Shown here: positions 14,925 through 27,717 of the stretch, piece after piece
Position numbering within the stretch: position 1 is the first letter of the stretch
How the letters are laid out: each line of letters begins with the position of its first letter
NCBI RefSeq assembly: GCF_016586165.1
Contig: NZ_BCPR01000001.1
Coordinates: forward strand, 62,001-126,000
Direction: 5' to 3'
Source: Dyella sp. EPa41
Lineage (GTDB): Bacteria; Pseudomonadota; Gammaproteobacteria; Xanthomonadales; Rhodanobacteraceae
Length of the DNA stretch: 64,000 nucleotides
Position numbers and translations under genes: made by a program
Notes under the pieces: generated by a model
Told to the model about the DNA's origin: nothing
The model's database searches: none
What the model saw: only the letters and a program-made list of their open reading frames with translations

Positions 14925-17900
14925 ATGAACGGCAAGATGCAAACGATCGATTTGCAGCGCAGGGCGTACCCGCTATTCACCGCTTCGCTGTCCCGCCACC
15001 GATTGGCGGCGAGCGTCGCCCTGGGCCTGGCGCTGATGCACGCGCCGACGATGGCCCTGGCGCAGGACGGCACCCAGGCGACGGCCGCCACGACCTCGGC
15101 GCCGTCGGAGGCCGGCAAGGCCGACGCGGCCAACAAGAAGAAGGACGGAAAGAAGGACGACGGCAAGAAGGACGTCCAGAACCTCGATGGCGTGACGGTC
15201 ACCGGCATCCGCGCCAGCCTCGAGTCCGCGCAGTCGCTGAAGCAGAACGCCAGCCAGATCGTGGACTCCATCACCGCGACGGACATGACGGCCTTGCCCG
15301 ATCGCAGCGTGACCGAAACCCTGCAGCGCATCAGCGGCGTGACAGTCGACCACTTCCTGGCCGACAACGACCCCGACCATCCCTCTTCCGAAGGCAGCGG
15401 CGTGCTGATCCGCGGCCTGCCCTACGTGGCCAGCCAGCTCAACGGGCGCGACAGCTTCTCTGCCAACAACGGCCGTTCGCTGGGCTTCGAGGACGTGCCG
15501 GCCGAACTGATGTCCGGCGTGGACGTGTACAAGAACCCGTCGGCGGAACTCATCGAAGGCGGCATCGCCGGCACGGTGAACCTGCGCACGCGCATGCCGT
15601 TCGACAACCCGGGCCAGGTGATCAGCTTCTCCACCGGCATCAACGAAGGCGACATGGCGAAGAAGAGCAAGCCGTCCGCCTCGTTCCTCTACAGCAACCG
15701 CTGGAAGAGCGACAGCCTGGGCGAGTTCGGCGCGCTGTTCGACGTGTCCTATTCGGAGCTCGCATCGCGCAACGACGGCATCCAGACCAACCCGTACGTC
15801 ATGCGCCCCGATGCGACCGACTCGTCGTACTACGCGCCGAACATCGCGGCCGGTTCGCCGACCAGCACGGTGTACGTGCCGGGCGACATCAACTGGCTGG
15901 AGATGCAGATGCAGCGCCGGCGCATCGGCCTGTACGGCGCCATCCAATGGCGTCCCACCAACGATTTCGAGTTCTACTCGCAGTTCTTCCGCTCCGACTA
16001 CAACCTGGAGTGGAACCAGCACAACGTGCAGACGAACGAGAGCGCGTACAACAACGTGCTGCCCGCGCCGGGCACCCAGTTCAACTACGACAGCCACGGC
16101 ATCTTCCAGAGCGGCACCATGGCCTCCAACGCATGGCGTGGCGATGCGTCGATGGGCATCCCCGATGGTTACGTGAACTACTACACCGACAACCGCATCC
16201 AGCACCAGCACACGCGCACCACGGACTGGTCCAACGGTTTCAAGTACAACATCAACGACCACGTCCTGCTGAGTGGCGACTTCCAGTTCGTGAAGTCGAC
16301 CAGCGACATGAACGACTTCTCGGTGTTCGGCCAGTTCTACATGCCGCCGGCGAACGTGAGCGTGGTCGGCACGCCGAGCCTGACGCTGTCAGACCCCAGT
16401 TACCTCGCCAACCCGGCCAACTATTACCTCGGCGCAGCGATGGACCACCTGGAATACGACTACGCCGTGCAGCGCACCGGCCGCCTGGACCTGGAATACA
16501 ACTTCCAGGACAGCAGCTGGCTGCAGTTCGCCCGCGTCGGCGTGCGCGCCACCAATCGCGATGCGTCCAGCAACAACACCAACGGCAACTACAACTGGGG
16601 TGCGATCAGCCAGATCTGGAGCGCCTCCAATTATACCTCGACGGGCCTGGACTGGTTCACCCAGATCCCGTCCTGGATGTCCGAGCAGTACTCGATGTCG
16701 CATTTCTATCGCGGCGCGAAACTGCCGACCACGCTGTGGTTCCCCAGCAATGCGCTGGTGAGCAACTATACGAAGGCGATCCAGGCGCTGTATGCGATCG
16801 AGGCCGCGGGTGGCTGGCAGGCGCAGGTGCCGGGCCTGCCGGGTGAGAACAATCACCAGAATGAGGACACGCAGGCCATCTACGGCTCGCTGTATTTCGG
16901 CAACGAGGACGCGCTGGGCATTCCCTTCGACGGCAACATCGGCCTGCGTTACGTGAAGACGGACGTGAGCGCCAACGGCGCGATCCAATACCCGTCGGCC
17001 AGCAACATCAGCGGCAGCACCGCCAACCTGACGCCGGAGCAACTGGCCTTGTTCAGTGGCGCCTACGTGCCGATCTCCGGCAAGGGCAGTTACCACAATT
17101 TCCTTCCCAGCCTGAACCTGCGTTTCAAGCTGACCGACGAGTTGCAGCTGCGCCTGGCCGCGTCGAAGGCGATGACGCGTCCTGACATCAACCAGCTCAA
17201 TTCGTACATGAAGCTCGGCGCCTCGTGGGGCGGCCCGGCCGGCCAGCAGCCGACCATCACCGGCTGGACCGCGAGCACCGGCGGCAACCCGAACCTGAAG
17301 CCGCTGGAGGCCAACCAGTTCGACACCGCGCTGGAGTGGTATTTCTCGCCCACCGGCATGCTGTACACCACGGTGTTCTACAAGAAGATCAAGAACTACA
17401 TCACCAACGAAGTCACCACGGAAAACATCAGCGGCCAGGAATTCGCGGTCACCGGCCCGCAGAACGCCGGCGACGGCAACGTGAAGGGCATCGAGGCGGG
17501 CTATTCGCAGTTTTTCGACTTCCTGCCGGGCGCGTGGAAAGGCCTGGGCGTGCAGGCGAACTACACCTTCCTGCGCAGCAGCAAGATCGCCGGCACCACG
17601 TCGTGCGATCCGGACCATGCCAACGGCTCGTGCGGCGCGGATTACATCGTGACCAATCCGCCGCTGCCGATGGCCGGCCTGTCGCAGAACAGCTACAACC
17701 TGATCGGCATGTACGAATACGCCAACTGGTCGGCGCGCCTGGCCTGGTCGTGGCGCAGCCGCTACCTGATCACCACGGAAGATTCGGGCGATACCTACCT
17801 GCCGATGTGGAACGATGCGTTCGGCCAGCTCGACGCCTCGGTGTTCTACCACATCAACAAGAACATGCAGGTGGGCCTGCAGATGAACAACCTCACCAAC

Positions 17901-18026
17901 TCGACCACGCGCGTGCTGATGGGGCCGGCCAGCTACGTCAACGGTACGGTGGATCCGCATCTGTACACCCGAGCGATCTTCGAGAACGACAGGCGTTACG
18001 AGCTGGTGTTCCGTGCCACGTTCTGA
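14925..18026 (+). CDS. TonB-dependent receptor (TIGR01782 type)
   Basis: A 1033-residue outer-membrane receptor. A long signal peptide ends near MALAQ (about residue 47). A lysine-rich linker (KKKDGKKDDGKKD, about 72-84) precedes the plug domain, with GVTVTGIRASLESAQSLKQN, the ALPDRSVTETLQRISGVTV block and the EGGIAGTVNLRTRMPFDNPG element. The barrel ends in an aromatic residue (ELVFRATF). Such receptors import oligosaccharides with TonB-ExbBD energy. GGGGGAG before the ATG fixes the start. It converges with an AraC-type xylR gene, which makes a xylose- or xylan-derived ligand likely but unproven. Confidence 0.9.
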   Translation: MNGKMQTIDLQRRAYPLFTASLSRHRLAASVALGLALMHAPTMALAQDGTQATAATTSAPSEAGKADAANKKKDGKKDDGKKDVQNLDGVTVTGIRASLESAQSLKQNASQIVDSITATDMTALPDRSVTETLQRISGVTVDHFLADNDPDHPSSEGSGVLIRGLPYVASQLNGRDSFSANNGRSLGFEDVPAELMSGVDVYKNPSAELIEGGIAGTVNLRTRMPFDNPGQVISFSTGINEGDMAKKSKPSASFLYSNRWKSDSLGEFGALFDVSYSELASRNDGIQTNPYVMRPDATDSSYYAPNIAAGSPTSTVYVPGDINWLEMQMQRRRIGLYGAIQWRPTNDFEFYSQFFRSDYNLEWNQHNVQTNESAYNNVLPAPGTQFNYDSHGIFQSGTMASNAWRGDASMGIPDGYVNYYTDNRIQHQHTRTTDWSNGFKYNINDHVLLSGDFQFVKSTSDMNDFSVFGQFYMPPANVSVVGTPSLTLSDPSYLANPANYYLGAAMDHLEYDYAVQRTGRLDLEYNFQDSSWLQFARVGVRATNRDASSNNTNGNYNWGAISQIWSASNYTSTGLDWFTQIPSWMSEQYSMSHFYRGAKLPTTLWFPSNALVSNYTKAIQALYAIEAAGGWQAQVPGLPGENNHQNEDTQAIYGSLYFGNEDALGIPFDGNIGLRYVKTDVSANGAIQYPSASNISGSTANLTPEQLALFSGAYVPISGKGSYHNFLPSLNLRFKLTDELQLRLAASKAMTRPDINQLNSYMKLGASWGGPAGQQPTITGWTASTGGNPNLKPLEANQFDTALEWYFSPTGMLYTTVFYKKIKNYITNEVTTENISGQEFAVTGPQNAGDGNVKGIEAGYSQFFDFLPGAWKGLGVQANYTFLRSSKIAGTTSCDPDHANGSCGADYIVTNPPLPMAGLSQNSYNLIGMYEYANWSARLAWSWRSRYLITTEDSGDTYLPMWNDAFGQLDASVFYHINKNMQVGLQMNNLTNSTTRVLMGPASYVNGTVDPHLYTRAIFENDRRYELVFRATF

Positions 18027-18055
18027 GGGGTTCCCGTCGCCCTGAAGGCAAGTCC

Positions 18056-18106
18056 GCGTTCGTTGCCGGCGTGCGGTTCCTCCCCGTGCATGCCGGCAAC
18101 GAACGC
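18056..18106 (+). terminator. long hairpin after the TonB receptor gene
   Basis: A perfect 15-base inverted repeat (GCGTTCGTTGCCGGC at 18056-18070 and its complement at 18092-18106) encloses 21 bases. It begins 29 bases after the receptor stop. There is no T run; termination or mRNA 3' protection are the likely roles. Confidence 0.45.
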
Positions 18107-18121
18107 TGCGGCTTGATCGCC

Positions 18122-18147
18122 AGGGATGCCCTGGCCAGGGCATCCCT
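18122..18147. terminator. perfect palindrome at the xylR stop
   Basis: AGGGATGCCCTGG is followed directly by its complement, giving a 26-base perfect palindrome that runs into the xylR stop codon. Lying between convergent genes, it may end transcription from both sides. Confidence 0.4.
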
Positions 18148-19312
18148 AGGCCTTCAGCTGTTCCTGGTATTGCTTGGGCGTGCAGTCGAATTCGCGGCGG
18201 AACACCACGTACATGTACTGCAACGAGGTGAAGCCGCTGCGCACGGCTACGTCCGTGAGTGACATGGACGGGTCGGTCAGCAGCTGCCGCGCGCGCTCCA
18301 GCTTGTGCTCCAGGATCACCTGGTGCACGGACTTCTTCAGCTCGCGCTTGAAGTGCTCTTCCAGCAGCGTGCGCGATACGTTGACGTAACCGGCCACCTG
18401 CTCGGCCTTGATGCCCATGCAGGCGTACTGGCGGATGTAGTGCCTTGCCCGCATCACGTGCGGGCTGCGGATGCACTGGTACTGGCTGCTGGCCTGCACG
18501 TTGATGCCGGCGGGCGGCACGAGCACGCGCGAGCCGGAGCAGTCGCCTCCATGCAGCATCTGGTGCAGCAGCTGCGCGGCGGTGCGGCCCATTTCCTCGG
18601 CGCCCTGCATCACGGAGGTCAGGCGGATGCAGCTCAGCACCTGCACGATGGGGTCGTTGTCGATACCCACGATGGCGACCTGTTCCGGCACCGGCACATC
18701 GCCCACGATGCAGGCCTGCAGCAGCTGCCGTGCGCGTGCATCGGTGGCGGCGATGATGCCGATGGGCTTGGGCAGGCTGCGGATCCATTCGGCCACTTCG
18801 TGCTGCGCGCGTCCCCAGCCACCCGCGCTGGTGCATGCGCCGTGATAGACGATGCCTTCCAGCCCGTCCGCGGCGGTCAAATGGCGGAACCACATCTCGC
18901 GCTCATGCGCCCAGCGGTTGTCGGGCTCGGGCGGCTTGCCGAAGAAGGCGAAGCGCTCCAGTCCATGCTCGATCAGATGGCCATAGGCGGCCTGCACGAG
19001 CTTGCGGTTGTCGGTCGCCACATAGGGAATGCCGCCGGGGTACTGCGAGTCGTCGGCATACGAGCCGCCGACGGCCACCACCGGAATGGGCAGCGCCGAC
19101 ACGGCTTCGGCCACCACCGGGTCGTCGAAGTCGGCAATAATGCCGTCGCCCCGCCACTGGCGGATGCCCAGGGTTCGGCAGCGGAAATCCTCTTCCATGA
19201 AGAGATCCCACTTCACCCGCGTGAAGGTGAGGTACTCCCCGATGCCCGCGATGACCTGCCGGTCGTAGACCTTGTTGGCGTTGAAAAGCAGTGCGACGCG
19301 ATGCGGCAACAT
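18146..19312 (-). CDS. xylR: xylose-responsive regulator, AraC family with periplasmic-binding-like sensor
   Basis: A 388-residue protein of the enterobacterial XylR type. Residues 1 to about 270 are a LacI-like periplasmic-binding fold (VALLFNANKVYDRQVIAGIG at the start, GIIAATDARARQLLQAC, VAIVGIDNDPIVQVLS). Residues about 285-385 hold two AraC helix-turn-helix motifs (VNVSRTLLEEHFKREL and LTDVAVRSGFTSLQYMYVVF). In E. coli this protein binds xylose and activates xylAB and xylFGH. Here xylAB lie about 15 kb away, so local targets are uncertain. It converges with a TonB receptor gene. Confidence 0.9.
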   Translation of the reverse strand: MLPHRVALLFNANKVYDRQVIAGIGEYLTFTRVKWDLFMEEDFRCRTLGIRQWRGDGIIADFDDPVVAEAVSALPIPVVAVGGSYADDSQYPGGIPYVATDNRKLVQAAYGHLIEHGLERFAFFGKPPEPDNRWAHEREMWFRHLTAADGLEGIVYHGACTSAGGWGRAQHEVAEWIRSLPKPIGIIAATDARARQLLQACIVGDVPVPEQVAIVGIDNDPIVQVLSCIRLTSVMQGAEEMGRTAAQLLHQMLHGGDCSGSRVLVPPAGINVQASSQYQCIRSPHVMRARHYIRQYACMGIKAEQVAGYVNVSRTLLEEHFKRELKKSVHQVILEHKLERARQLLTDPSMSLTDVAVRSGFTSLQYMYVVFRREFDCTPKQYQEQLKA

Positions 19313-19416
19313 CCGTCAACCCTTGGCGATGGGCAATGAGCTGGCAAGGTAGCGTCTTGAACTGGCAGCGACACGCTGCGCTGCATCATTCGGCAGCCGC
19401 TTATTTCCGGCCATTA

Positions 19417-19434
19417 CGGACGTCTATACGTCCG
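19417..19434. promoter_or_regulatory. palindrome in the xylR upstream region
   Basis: CGGACGT-CTAT-ACGTCCG is followed by a further ACGTCC. It lies about 105 bases upstream of xylR and just after the stop of the RcsB-like gene on the same strand. It could be a terminator stem of that gene or an operator for xylR; the sequence alone does not decide. Confidence 0.3.
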
Positions 19435-19454
19435 ATACGTCCATCGCTTCGGGA

Positions 19455-20165
19455 TCAGGCCTCGTCGTCGGTTTCATGGGCCGAGGCATGCAGGTTCAAC
19501 GAGGCCTGCGAGGATTGAACCAACCCGTGCGTGACGGCGTAACTGAAGATGTCGCCATCGGAGGCCAATCCCAGCTTCTTCATCATGGACACCTTCTGGG
19601 CACTGATGGTCTTCGGGCTGCGGTGGACATATTCACCGACCTCCTTGACGCTCAGGCCCTCGGCCAGCAGGCGCAGCACTTCCAGCTCCCGCCGGGTCAC
19701 GTGCATGCCGCCGCCTTGCTGCGCCGGCGTGGGCGGGGAGTCCGCCAGGATGTCGCGCATCCGGGGCGAAAGGAAGGGTTCGCCGCGCAAGGCTTTCCGG
19801 ATCGCCGTTTCAAACAGGCTGTAATGGTCGGACTTGCTGACGACGACGTCGACGCCCGTGTCCAGGATGCTACGCACGACCTTGCCGCTTTCGATGCCGG
19901 TCAGCACGGCGAGACGGACATCCGGAAAGCGGCGCTGCAGGAATCGCAGCAAGGTGATGCCGTCACCGAATTGGCCGTGCGGCATCGAAAAATCGATCAT
20001 GGCGACGTCGCAGGCCTGCTTGGTGAGAAGTTCTATCAGCGACGTGGAGTTGGTTGCCTGCCCCGCCAGGATGACGTTCTGGAATCCCGACACCAGCTGC
20101 GCCATGCCCGCAAGCACGGTGGGATGGTCATCTGCGATAACTACCCGGGTCACCATGGCGGACAT
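19455..20165 (-). CDS. RcsB-like LuxR-family response regulator
   Basis: A 236-residue regulator. The receiver domain (1-125) has the acidic pair ADDHP, the phosphoacceptor in MIDFSMPHGQFGDGITLLRF, the LTGIESG threonine and the SKSD lysine, in the RcsB style. The LuxR-type helix-turn-helix (about 160-220) reads RRELEVLRLLAEGLSVKEVG and RSPKTISAQKVSMMKKLG, very like RcsB. A GGGGAG site supports 20165; 20156 is an alternative start. It is divergent from a paralogous regulator 95 bases away and near two RcsC-like kinases, which are its probable phosphodonors. Confidence 0.88.
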   Translation of the reverse strand: MSAMVTRVVIADDHPTVLAGMAQLVSGFQNVILAGQATNSTSLIELLTKQACDVAMIDFSMPHGQFGDGITLLRFLQRRFPDVRLAVLTGIESGKVVRSILDTGVDVVVSKSDHYSLFETAIRKALRGEPFLSPRMRDILADSPPTPAQQGGGMHVTRRELEVLRLLAEGLSVKEVGEYVHRSPKTISAQKVSMMKKLGLASDGDIFSYAVTHGLVQSSQASLNLHASAHETDDEA

Positions 20166-20260
20166 TATAGTGATGACTCCCCGGGCCATGCCTTGCGCCC
20201 TTGAGGCGGCCCCTTGACCAAAGACAGCGGCGGGCTGCTCGCCGTGACGGGCTGCCCATC

Positions 20261-20905
20261 ATGACCCATGCACCCATTCGCGTCGCGATTGCGGATGACC
20301 ACCCGGTGGTCCGCTTGAGCGTGGAAGCCGCGCTGGACGATATCCCGATGGTGTCCCGCATCGGTTCGGTCGGCAACTCGTCCGAATTGATGGAGCTTCT
20401 GGAGCATCGCCCGTGCGACGTGCTGGTGACGGATTACGCCATGCCGGGCGGTAGCCATGGCGACGGCCTGGACCTGCTGTGCGCCCTCCGTGCCCGCTTT
20501 CCCGCCATGGGCATCGTGGTGTTGACCGCCGTCGACGACCCTTTCCTGATACAAGCCCTTATCACGAGCGGGATCGTCAATATCCTGAGCAAGGTCGACG
20601 GCATCGCCCATATAGGACCGGCCGTGCAGGCCGCGCATGTCCGCCGCCGCTATGTATCGCCCAGCATCGCGAACCTCGTTGCTCCTTTTTCCAGGGCCAG
20701 GCCGAAGCTGTCGCGAGGCGAGGCCGAGGTGCTGGCGCTGTACATGGCCGGCGTGTCGATCAACGAGATCGCCGAGCGCTTGCAGAAAAGGAAGCAGACC
20801 ATAAGCACGCAAAAAAGCCGCGCCATGGAGAAGCTCGGCATCGCCTCCGACGCCGATCTGTTCAAGCATGCCGCGGAAGTACGGCGGATGGCCTCGATAC
20901 CGTGA
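20261..20905 (+). CDS. second RcsB-like LuxR-family response regulator
   Basis: A 214-residue paralogue of the divergent gene at 19455-20165. Receiver residues are intact: ADDHP, VTDYAMPGGSHGDGLDLL, LTAVDDP and LSKVDG. The C-terminal helix-turn-helix reads RGEAEVLALYMAGVSINEIA and QTISTQKSRAMEKLGIASDA. The start at MTHAPIRVAIADD is preferred, as the upstream codons look non-coding. It converges with a small ORF at 20915-21115. Two RcsB-like proteins beside RcsC-like kinases suggest homo- or heterodimers acting on a shared operator. Confidence 0.87.
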   Translation: MTHAPIRVAIADDHPVVRLSVEAALDDIPMVSRIGSVGNSSELMELLEHRPCDVLVTDYAMPGGSHGDGLDLLCALRARFPAMGIVVLTAVDDPFLIQALITSGIVNILSKVDGIAHIGPAVQAAHVRRRYVSPSIANLVAPFSRARPKLSRGEAEVLALYMAGVSINEIAERLQKRKQTISTQKSRAMEKLGIASDADLFKHAAEVRRMASIP

Positions 20906-20914
20906 AGGGCGCCG

Positions 20915-21115
20915 TCATCCGAGGGCATCCGACACCGTTCGCTTCCACTCGTTCTGTAGCTTGCGGCGCTGCGATTCCGACAACAGGATGTAGCGGTTCA
21001 ACTCGCTGATGAATGACGATTGGGCGCCCAGGTCCAGCTTGCTGAAATCGAGCAACAGGCGCCGGGTTTGCACCGGGCTGAGCCGTGCGTCTTTCATGGT
21101 GCGGGGACGTTTCAT
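20915..21115 (-). CDS. small protein of the Rcs-like cluster, unknown function
   Basis: A 66-residue, mostly helical, basic protein (MKRPRTMKDARLSPVQTRRL at the start, FISELNRYILLSESQRRKLQ in the middle). No family recognised. It lies between the RcsB-like regulator and the hybrid kinase, on the kinase strand. A palindrome resembling the operators of the fimbrial promoter stands 86 bases upstream of it. That position suggests membership in the same regulon; the role is unknown. Confidence 0.55.
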   Translation of the reverse strand: MKRPRTMKDARLSPVQTRRLLLDFSKLDLGAQSSFISELNRYILLSESQRRKLQNEWKRTVSDALG

Positions 21116-21200
21116 GTCCGGTGCTTGTTCCCTGGCGCATGCTGAAATCCCCCCATTGCCGTATGCACGGCACGCTAGCGCGAGACGATGCGCACGTGTG

Positions 21201-21214
21201 TCGGACCTGTCCTA
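21201..21214. promoter_or_regulatory. candidate RcsB-like operator upstream of the small ORF
   Basis: TCGGACCTGTCCTA matches the operator half-site pattern of 27704-27717 (complement) at 11 of 14 positions. On the minus strand a TAGCGT hexamer lies with its centre 33 bases downstream. That is the same distance as between the 27704 site and its TAGCAT hexamer. Inferred from sequence only. Confidence 0.35.
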
Positions 21215-21250
21215 ATTCGCTTGAGCCCGCGTCCAAGGACGCATCGACGC

Positions 21251-24687
<3,437 letters not shown>

Positions 24688-24807
24688 CGACGTGACCCAC
24701 CTTTTGCCGGTTGGTGACCGCAGGCGATACGCGCCTTCGTAGACGTCCACCGAAGTCTCGCTCGCTCCCTCATGGCGTTTCAACAGCAGACCCGCGCCCG
24801 GCACGGG

Positions 24808-27549
24808 TCAGCCGCCTCCCGGAACCGGATCGGCCGAGTCGTCGCTCCATGCGCGGCCTTCGCTCCAACGCAGTGCCCGCAGCAGCGCATCCGTCGAATA
24901 GCAGCTGACATAGAACGTGCCGTTGCGGCGTTCGGGGAACAGTGGCCCGTCGGGCCGTGCGCGGATCAGGCGGCGCGCCCCCAGCCTGGTCTCTTCGCTT
25001 TCGCTCCAGCTTCCGCGTGCGTCGCCAAAGACCACCAGTGCATCGGCGGAGGCCACCCACGCCGGGTCGAGCTGCTGGGGATGCGCGGCCACCATCGTCT
25101 CGGCTCCCCACATCGCAAAGCGGCGTTCCATCCCTTCACGCCATTCGGCCGCCGGCGAAAGCAGGGCGATCCGCTCGTCCTGCAACGGATGCGCCAGGGC
25201 GGCGCTTTCGTCCTTGGACAACCGCAACGGCACGTCGAAAGCGAATGCGCTGCCCACGCCTTCGGTGCTCCTGACCGACATCGAGCCACCCAGCAACGCA
25301 CTCAACTGCCGGCACAGCGCCAGTCCCAGGCCCGTTCCCCCGAATCGCCGGCCGATGCTGGCGTCGGCTTGCGCGAACGGTTCGAACACCGTCCGCTGCT
25401 GGGCCGGTGTCATGCCGATGCCCGAGTCGATCACCTCGAAACGCACCCAGTGGCGATCGTCGTCCAGCAGCCTGCGCGAAACGCGGATCAGCACCCGTCC
25501 CGTCGCGGTGAACTTGATGGCGTTGTTCAGGAGATTGCGCAGCACTTGTTCGATCTGGGTCAGGGCGCCCTGATAGAACGTGGCCACGTCCGCCGCGATG
25601 ACATAGCGCAACTCGATGCCCTTGGCCTGGGCGGCGGGCGCATAGAGCAGCGTCACCTGTTCCAGCAGGTCGTAGGTGCGGAACGATCGATCGTCGATGC
25701 TCAGCTGGCCGGCTTCGATCTTGGAAAAATCGAGCACATCGTTGATGACGACCTGGAGCGCGTCCGCCGAGTGCCGGATCCGTTCCAGCCGTTGTTGCTG
25801 GTCCGCGCGCAATGGCGTCTTGGCGAGCAGTTCCAGGTGGCCAAGGATGCCGTTGAGCGGGGTGCGTATCTCATGGCTCATGGTGGCGACGAAAGACGTC
25901 TTCGCGCGGTTTGCCGACTCGGCCGCCTGGCGAGCCTGTTCCAGCGCCTGTTCCGATTCGACGCGCGCGGTGAGATCGCGCAGGATGCAAAGCAGCACGG
26001 GATGGCCGTCGTAGTCCATCGAGGCCGTCGCCGCCAGCAGGTGCCGCACCGGATGCTCCCCTTCGCCGGCAACGAGCAGCTCGAACTCCCTCACGTCGGG
26101 ACGTTCCGGCGCCATGCGCCGGCTGTCCGCATGTCCCTGCAGCAGCTGCCGGTAAAACGATGCGGGGCCCTCGGCCGCGCTGGCCGCATACCCCTCGATC
26201 ACGTCGTTGTGCATGAGGGGCCTGCCATCGGTGGCATCGATGACGCAAATGCCGCTGGGCGACCCGCTGACGATGGCGCGGTTGAGCTGCTCGCTCTGGT
26301 AGACCTTCGATGCCTGGGCGAACGCCGGCGCGAACAGCCGGCGATCCAGGCGCAGTAGGAGCATCCATGCGCCCCACACCATGAGTACCGTGAGCAGGGT
26401 GGCCGCGTACGCCACGTCCCGAATGGACGTCCATACGTCCATGGCGCCATACGTCGACATGGCTATCCAGTCCGTGCCGCGCACGGGGCGGGCCAGGTAC
26501 ATGCGCCCCCCGTGCCATCGGTGCGCGACGTCATCGCCATGGCGTCCGGGCCGGAAGGCCGGCACGGGCACGACGGCGCCCATGGCCTTTTCCGTGCTGA
26601 GCACGACCTCGCCCGAAGGCGTGGCCACCGTCAGGGCGATGTCGCCGAGCTCGCGCAACGGCGCGGTAAAGCGATCGATGGGATCGAACACGGCGAACGT
26701 CCCGAACGGGACACCCCGGTCGTATGCCTCGTAGGCGCTGATGATGGCGAGATGGCCGCTCACTGGATCGGGTCCGAACGTCGTGCGTATCGGTGACGGG
26801 TTGGACCGCTTGTACGAGGGCTGGGTCGGCGGCGCCACGGCGGTACCGGGCGCCTCGGCCGGCGCGCCAGGCACGGCGGCCTGAAACGCGGCGAGGGTGA
26901 AGTGCGCGGCCGCGCGCCGCAACGACGCTTCGTCGAGACCGGCGCCGGAAAACGCCACGAACGACTGGCCGGCGTCGCGAAAATACGTCGTCGTGCCCGC
27001 CTGCCAGGCCGGCGAATGGCCGGTATCCACCGACAGCTTCTCGATAAACCGCAGGTACCGTTCGAGCCGCGCGGGTTGCCGCGACAAGGCGCCCTCATCG
27101 GTGACGAGCCAGGGAGACGCCTCGGCGTCGGCCCGAATCACCGCACGCCGTCCGTCCTCGACGAACCGCCTTGCCAGCATGTCGTCATCGCCGGGCAGGG
27201 GGAGCGCTTTTCGCCAGGCGTGCTCGGCCCGGTCCACGCTTTGCGCGTACAACGCGTCACGCTGGACGAACAACGAGTCGATCACGCGCGTCGCATCGCG
27301 AAGCGTGTTCACCTGGGCCGCGTGATAGTCGGCGATGGCCAGCACCATCACCATCACGAATGCCAGCGAAGCGACGACGGTCAGCGCGATGCCGCCGCCG
27401 TAAGTCATGCGAAGTTGCCGGCGGCGCAACGACGCAATGTTGTCCGAACCGCGCGGAGAACCCTTGCGTCCCGCGCCGGCGGCAAGCCATTGGTGAAGTC
27501 GACGCATCATGGGCAAGGAGAAAACCGGGTCTGGGGCAACGGATGGCAC
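24808..27549 (-). CDS. RcsC-like sensor histidine kinase without receiver and Hpt domains
   Basis: A 913-residue inner-membrane kinase. A transmembrane helix near 45-65 and another near 385-405 flank a periplasmic sensor of over 300 residues. A PAS-like domain, HisKA ([17 protein letters not shown]), HATPase (FGGTGLGLALC) and a C-terminal pseudo-receiver follow. It is a paralogue of the frameshifted kinase downstream but stops before any receiver or Hpt. It would need the neighbour's receiver-Hpt module, or another relay protein, to reach RcsB-like regulators. The GTG at 27549 is the first start; ATG at 27510 is possible. It is probably the first gene of a minus-strand operon. Confidence 0.85.
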   Translation of the reverse strand: MPSVAPDPVFSLPMMRRLHQWLAAGAGRKGSPRGSDNIASLRRRQLRMTYGGGIALTVVASLAFVMVMVLAIADYHAAQVNTLRDATRVIDSLFVQRDALYAQSVDRAEHAWRKALPLPGDDDMLARRFVEDGRRAVIRADAEASPWLVTDEGALSRQPARLERYLRFIEKLSVDTGHSPAWQAGTTTYFRDAGQSFVAFSGAGLDEASLRRAAAHFTLAAFQAAVPGAPAEAPGTAVAPPTQPSYKRSNPSPIRTTFGPDPVSGHLAIISAYEAYDRGVPFGTFAVFDPIDRFTAPLRELGDIALTVATPSGEVVLSTEKAMGAVVPVPAFRPGRHGDDVAHRWHGGRMYLARPVRGTDWIAMSTYGAMDVWTSIRDVAYAATLLTVLMVWGAWMLLLRLDRRLFAPAFAQASKVYQSEQLNRAIVSGSPSGICVIDATDGRPLMHNDVIEGYAASAAEGPASFYRQLLQGHADSRRMAPERPDVREFELLVAGEGEHPVRHLLAATASMDYDGHPVLLCILRDLTARVESEQALEQARQAAESANRAKTSFVATMSHEIRTPLNGILGHLELLAKTPLRADQQQRLERIRHSADALQVVINDVLDFSKIEAGQLSIDDRSFRTYDLLEQVTLLYAPAAQAKGIELRYVIAADVATFYQGALTQIEQVLRNLLNNAIKFTATGRVLIRVSRRLLDDDRHWVRFEVIDSGIGMTPAQQRTVFEPFAQADASIGRRFGGTGLGLALCRQLSALLGGSMSVRSTEGVGSAFAFDVPLRLSKDESAALAHPLQDERIALLSPAAEWREGMERRFAMWGAETMVAAHPQQLDPAWVASADALVVFGDARGSWSESEETRLGARRLIRARPDGPLFPERRNGTFYVSCYSTDALLRALRWSEGRAWSDDSADPVPGGG

Positions 27550-27703
27550 GCGAGTCCGACAAGCGGAAAGACTTGGCCTGCCGGGGCATCAGCGGATCGC
27601 GGAGGTACTTTGTGGGCCCAGGCCCACCCGTCACGAATGACGACGCCTGCGCGGCTGCTGGGTAATGGCCACCCATGCTAGAGAGCCGATCGCGGTACAA
27701 GCG

Positions 27704-27717
27704 TAGGACTGGGCCTA
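27704..27717. promoter_or_regulatory. candidate RcsB-like operator, kinase side
   Basis: TAGGACTGGGCCTA has the TAGG-N6-CCTA form and is complementary, with one difference, to the site at 27894-27907. It lies 155 bases upstream of the kinase start, with a TAGCAT hexamer centred 33 bases downstream on the minus strand. Confidence 0.45.
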
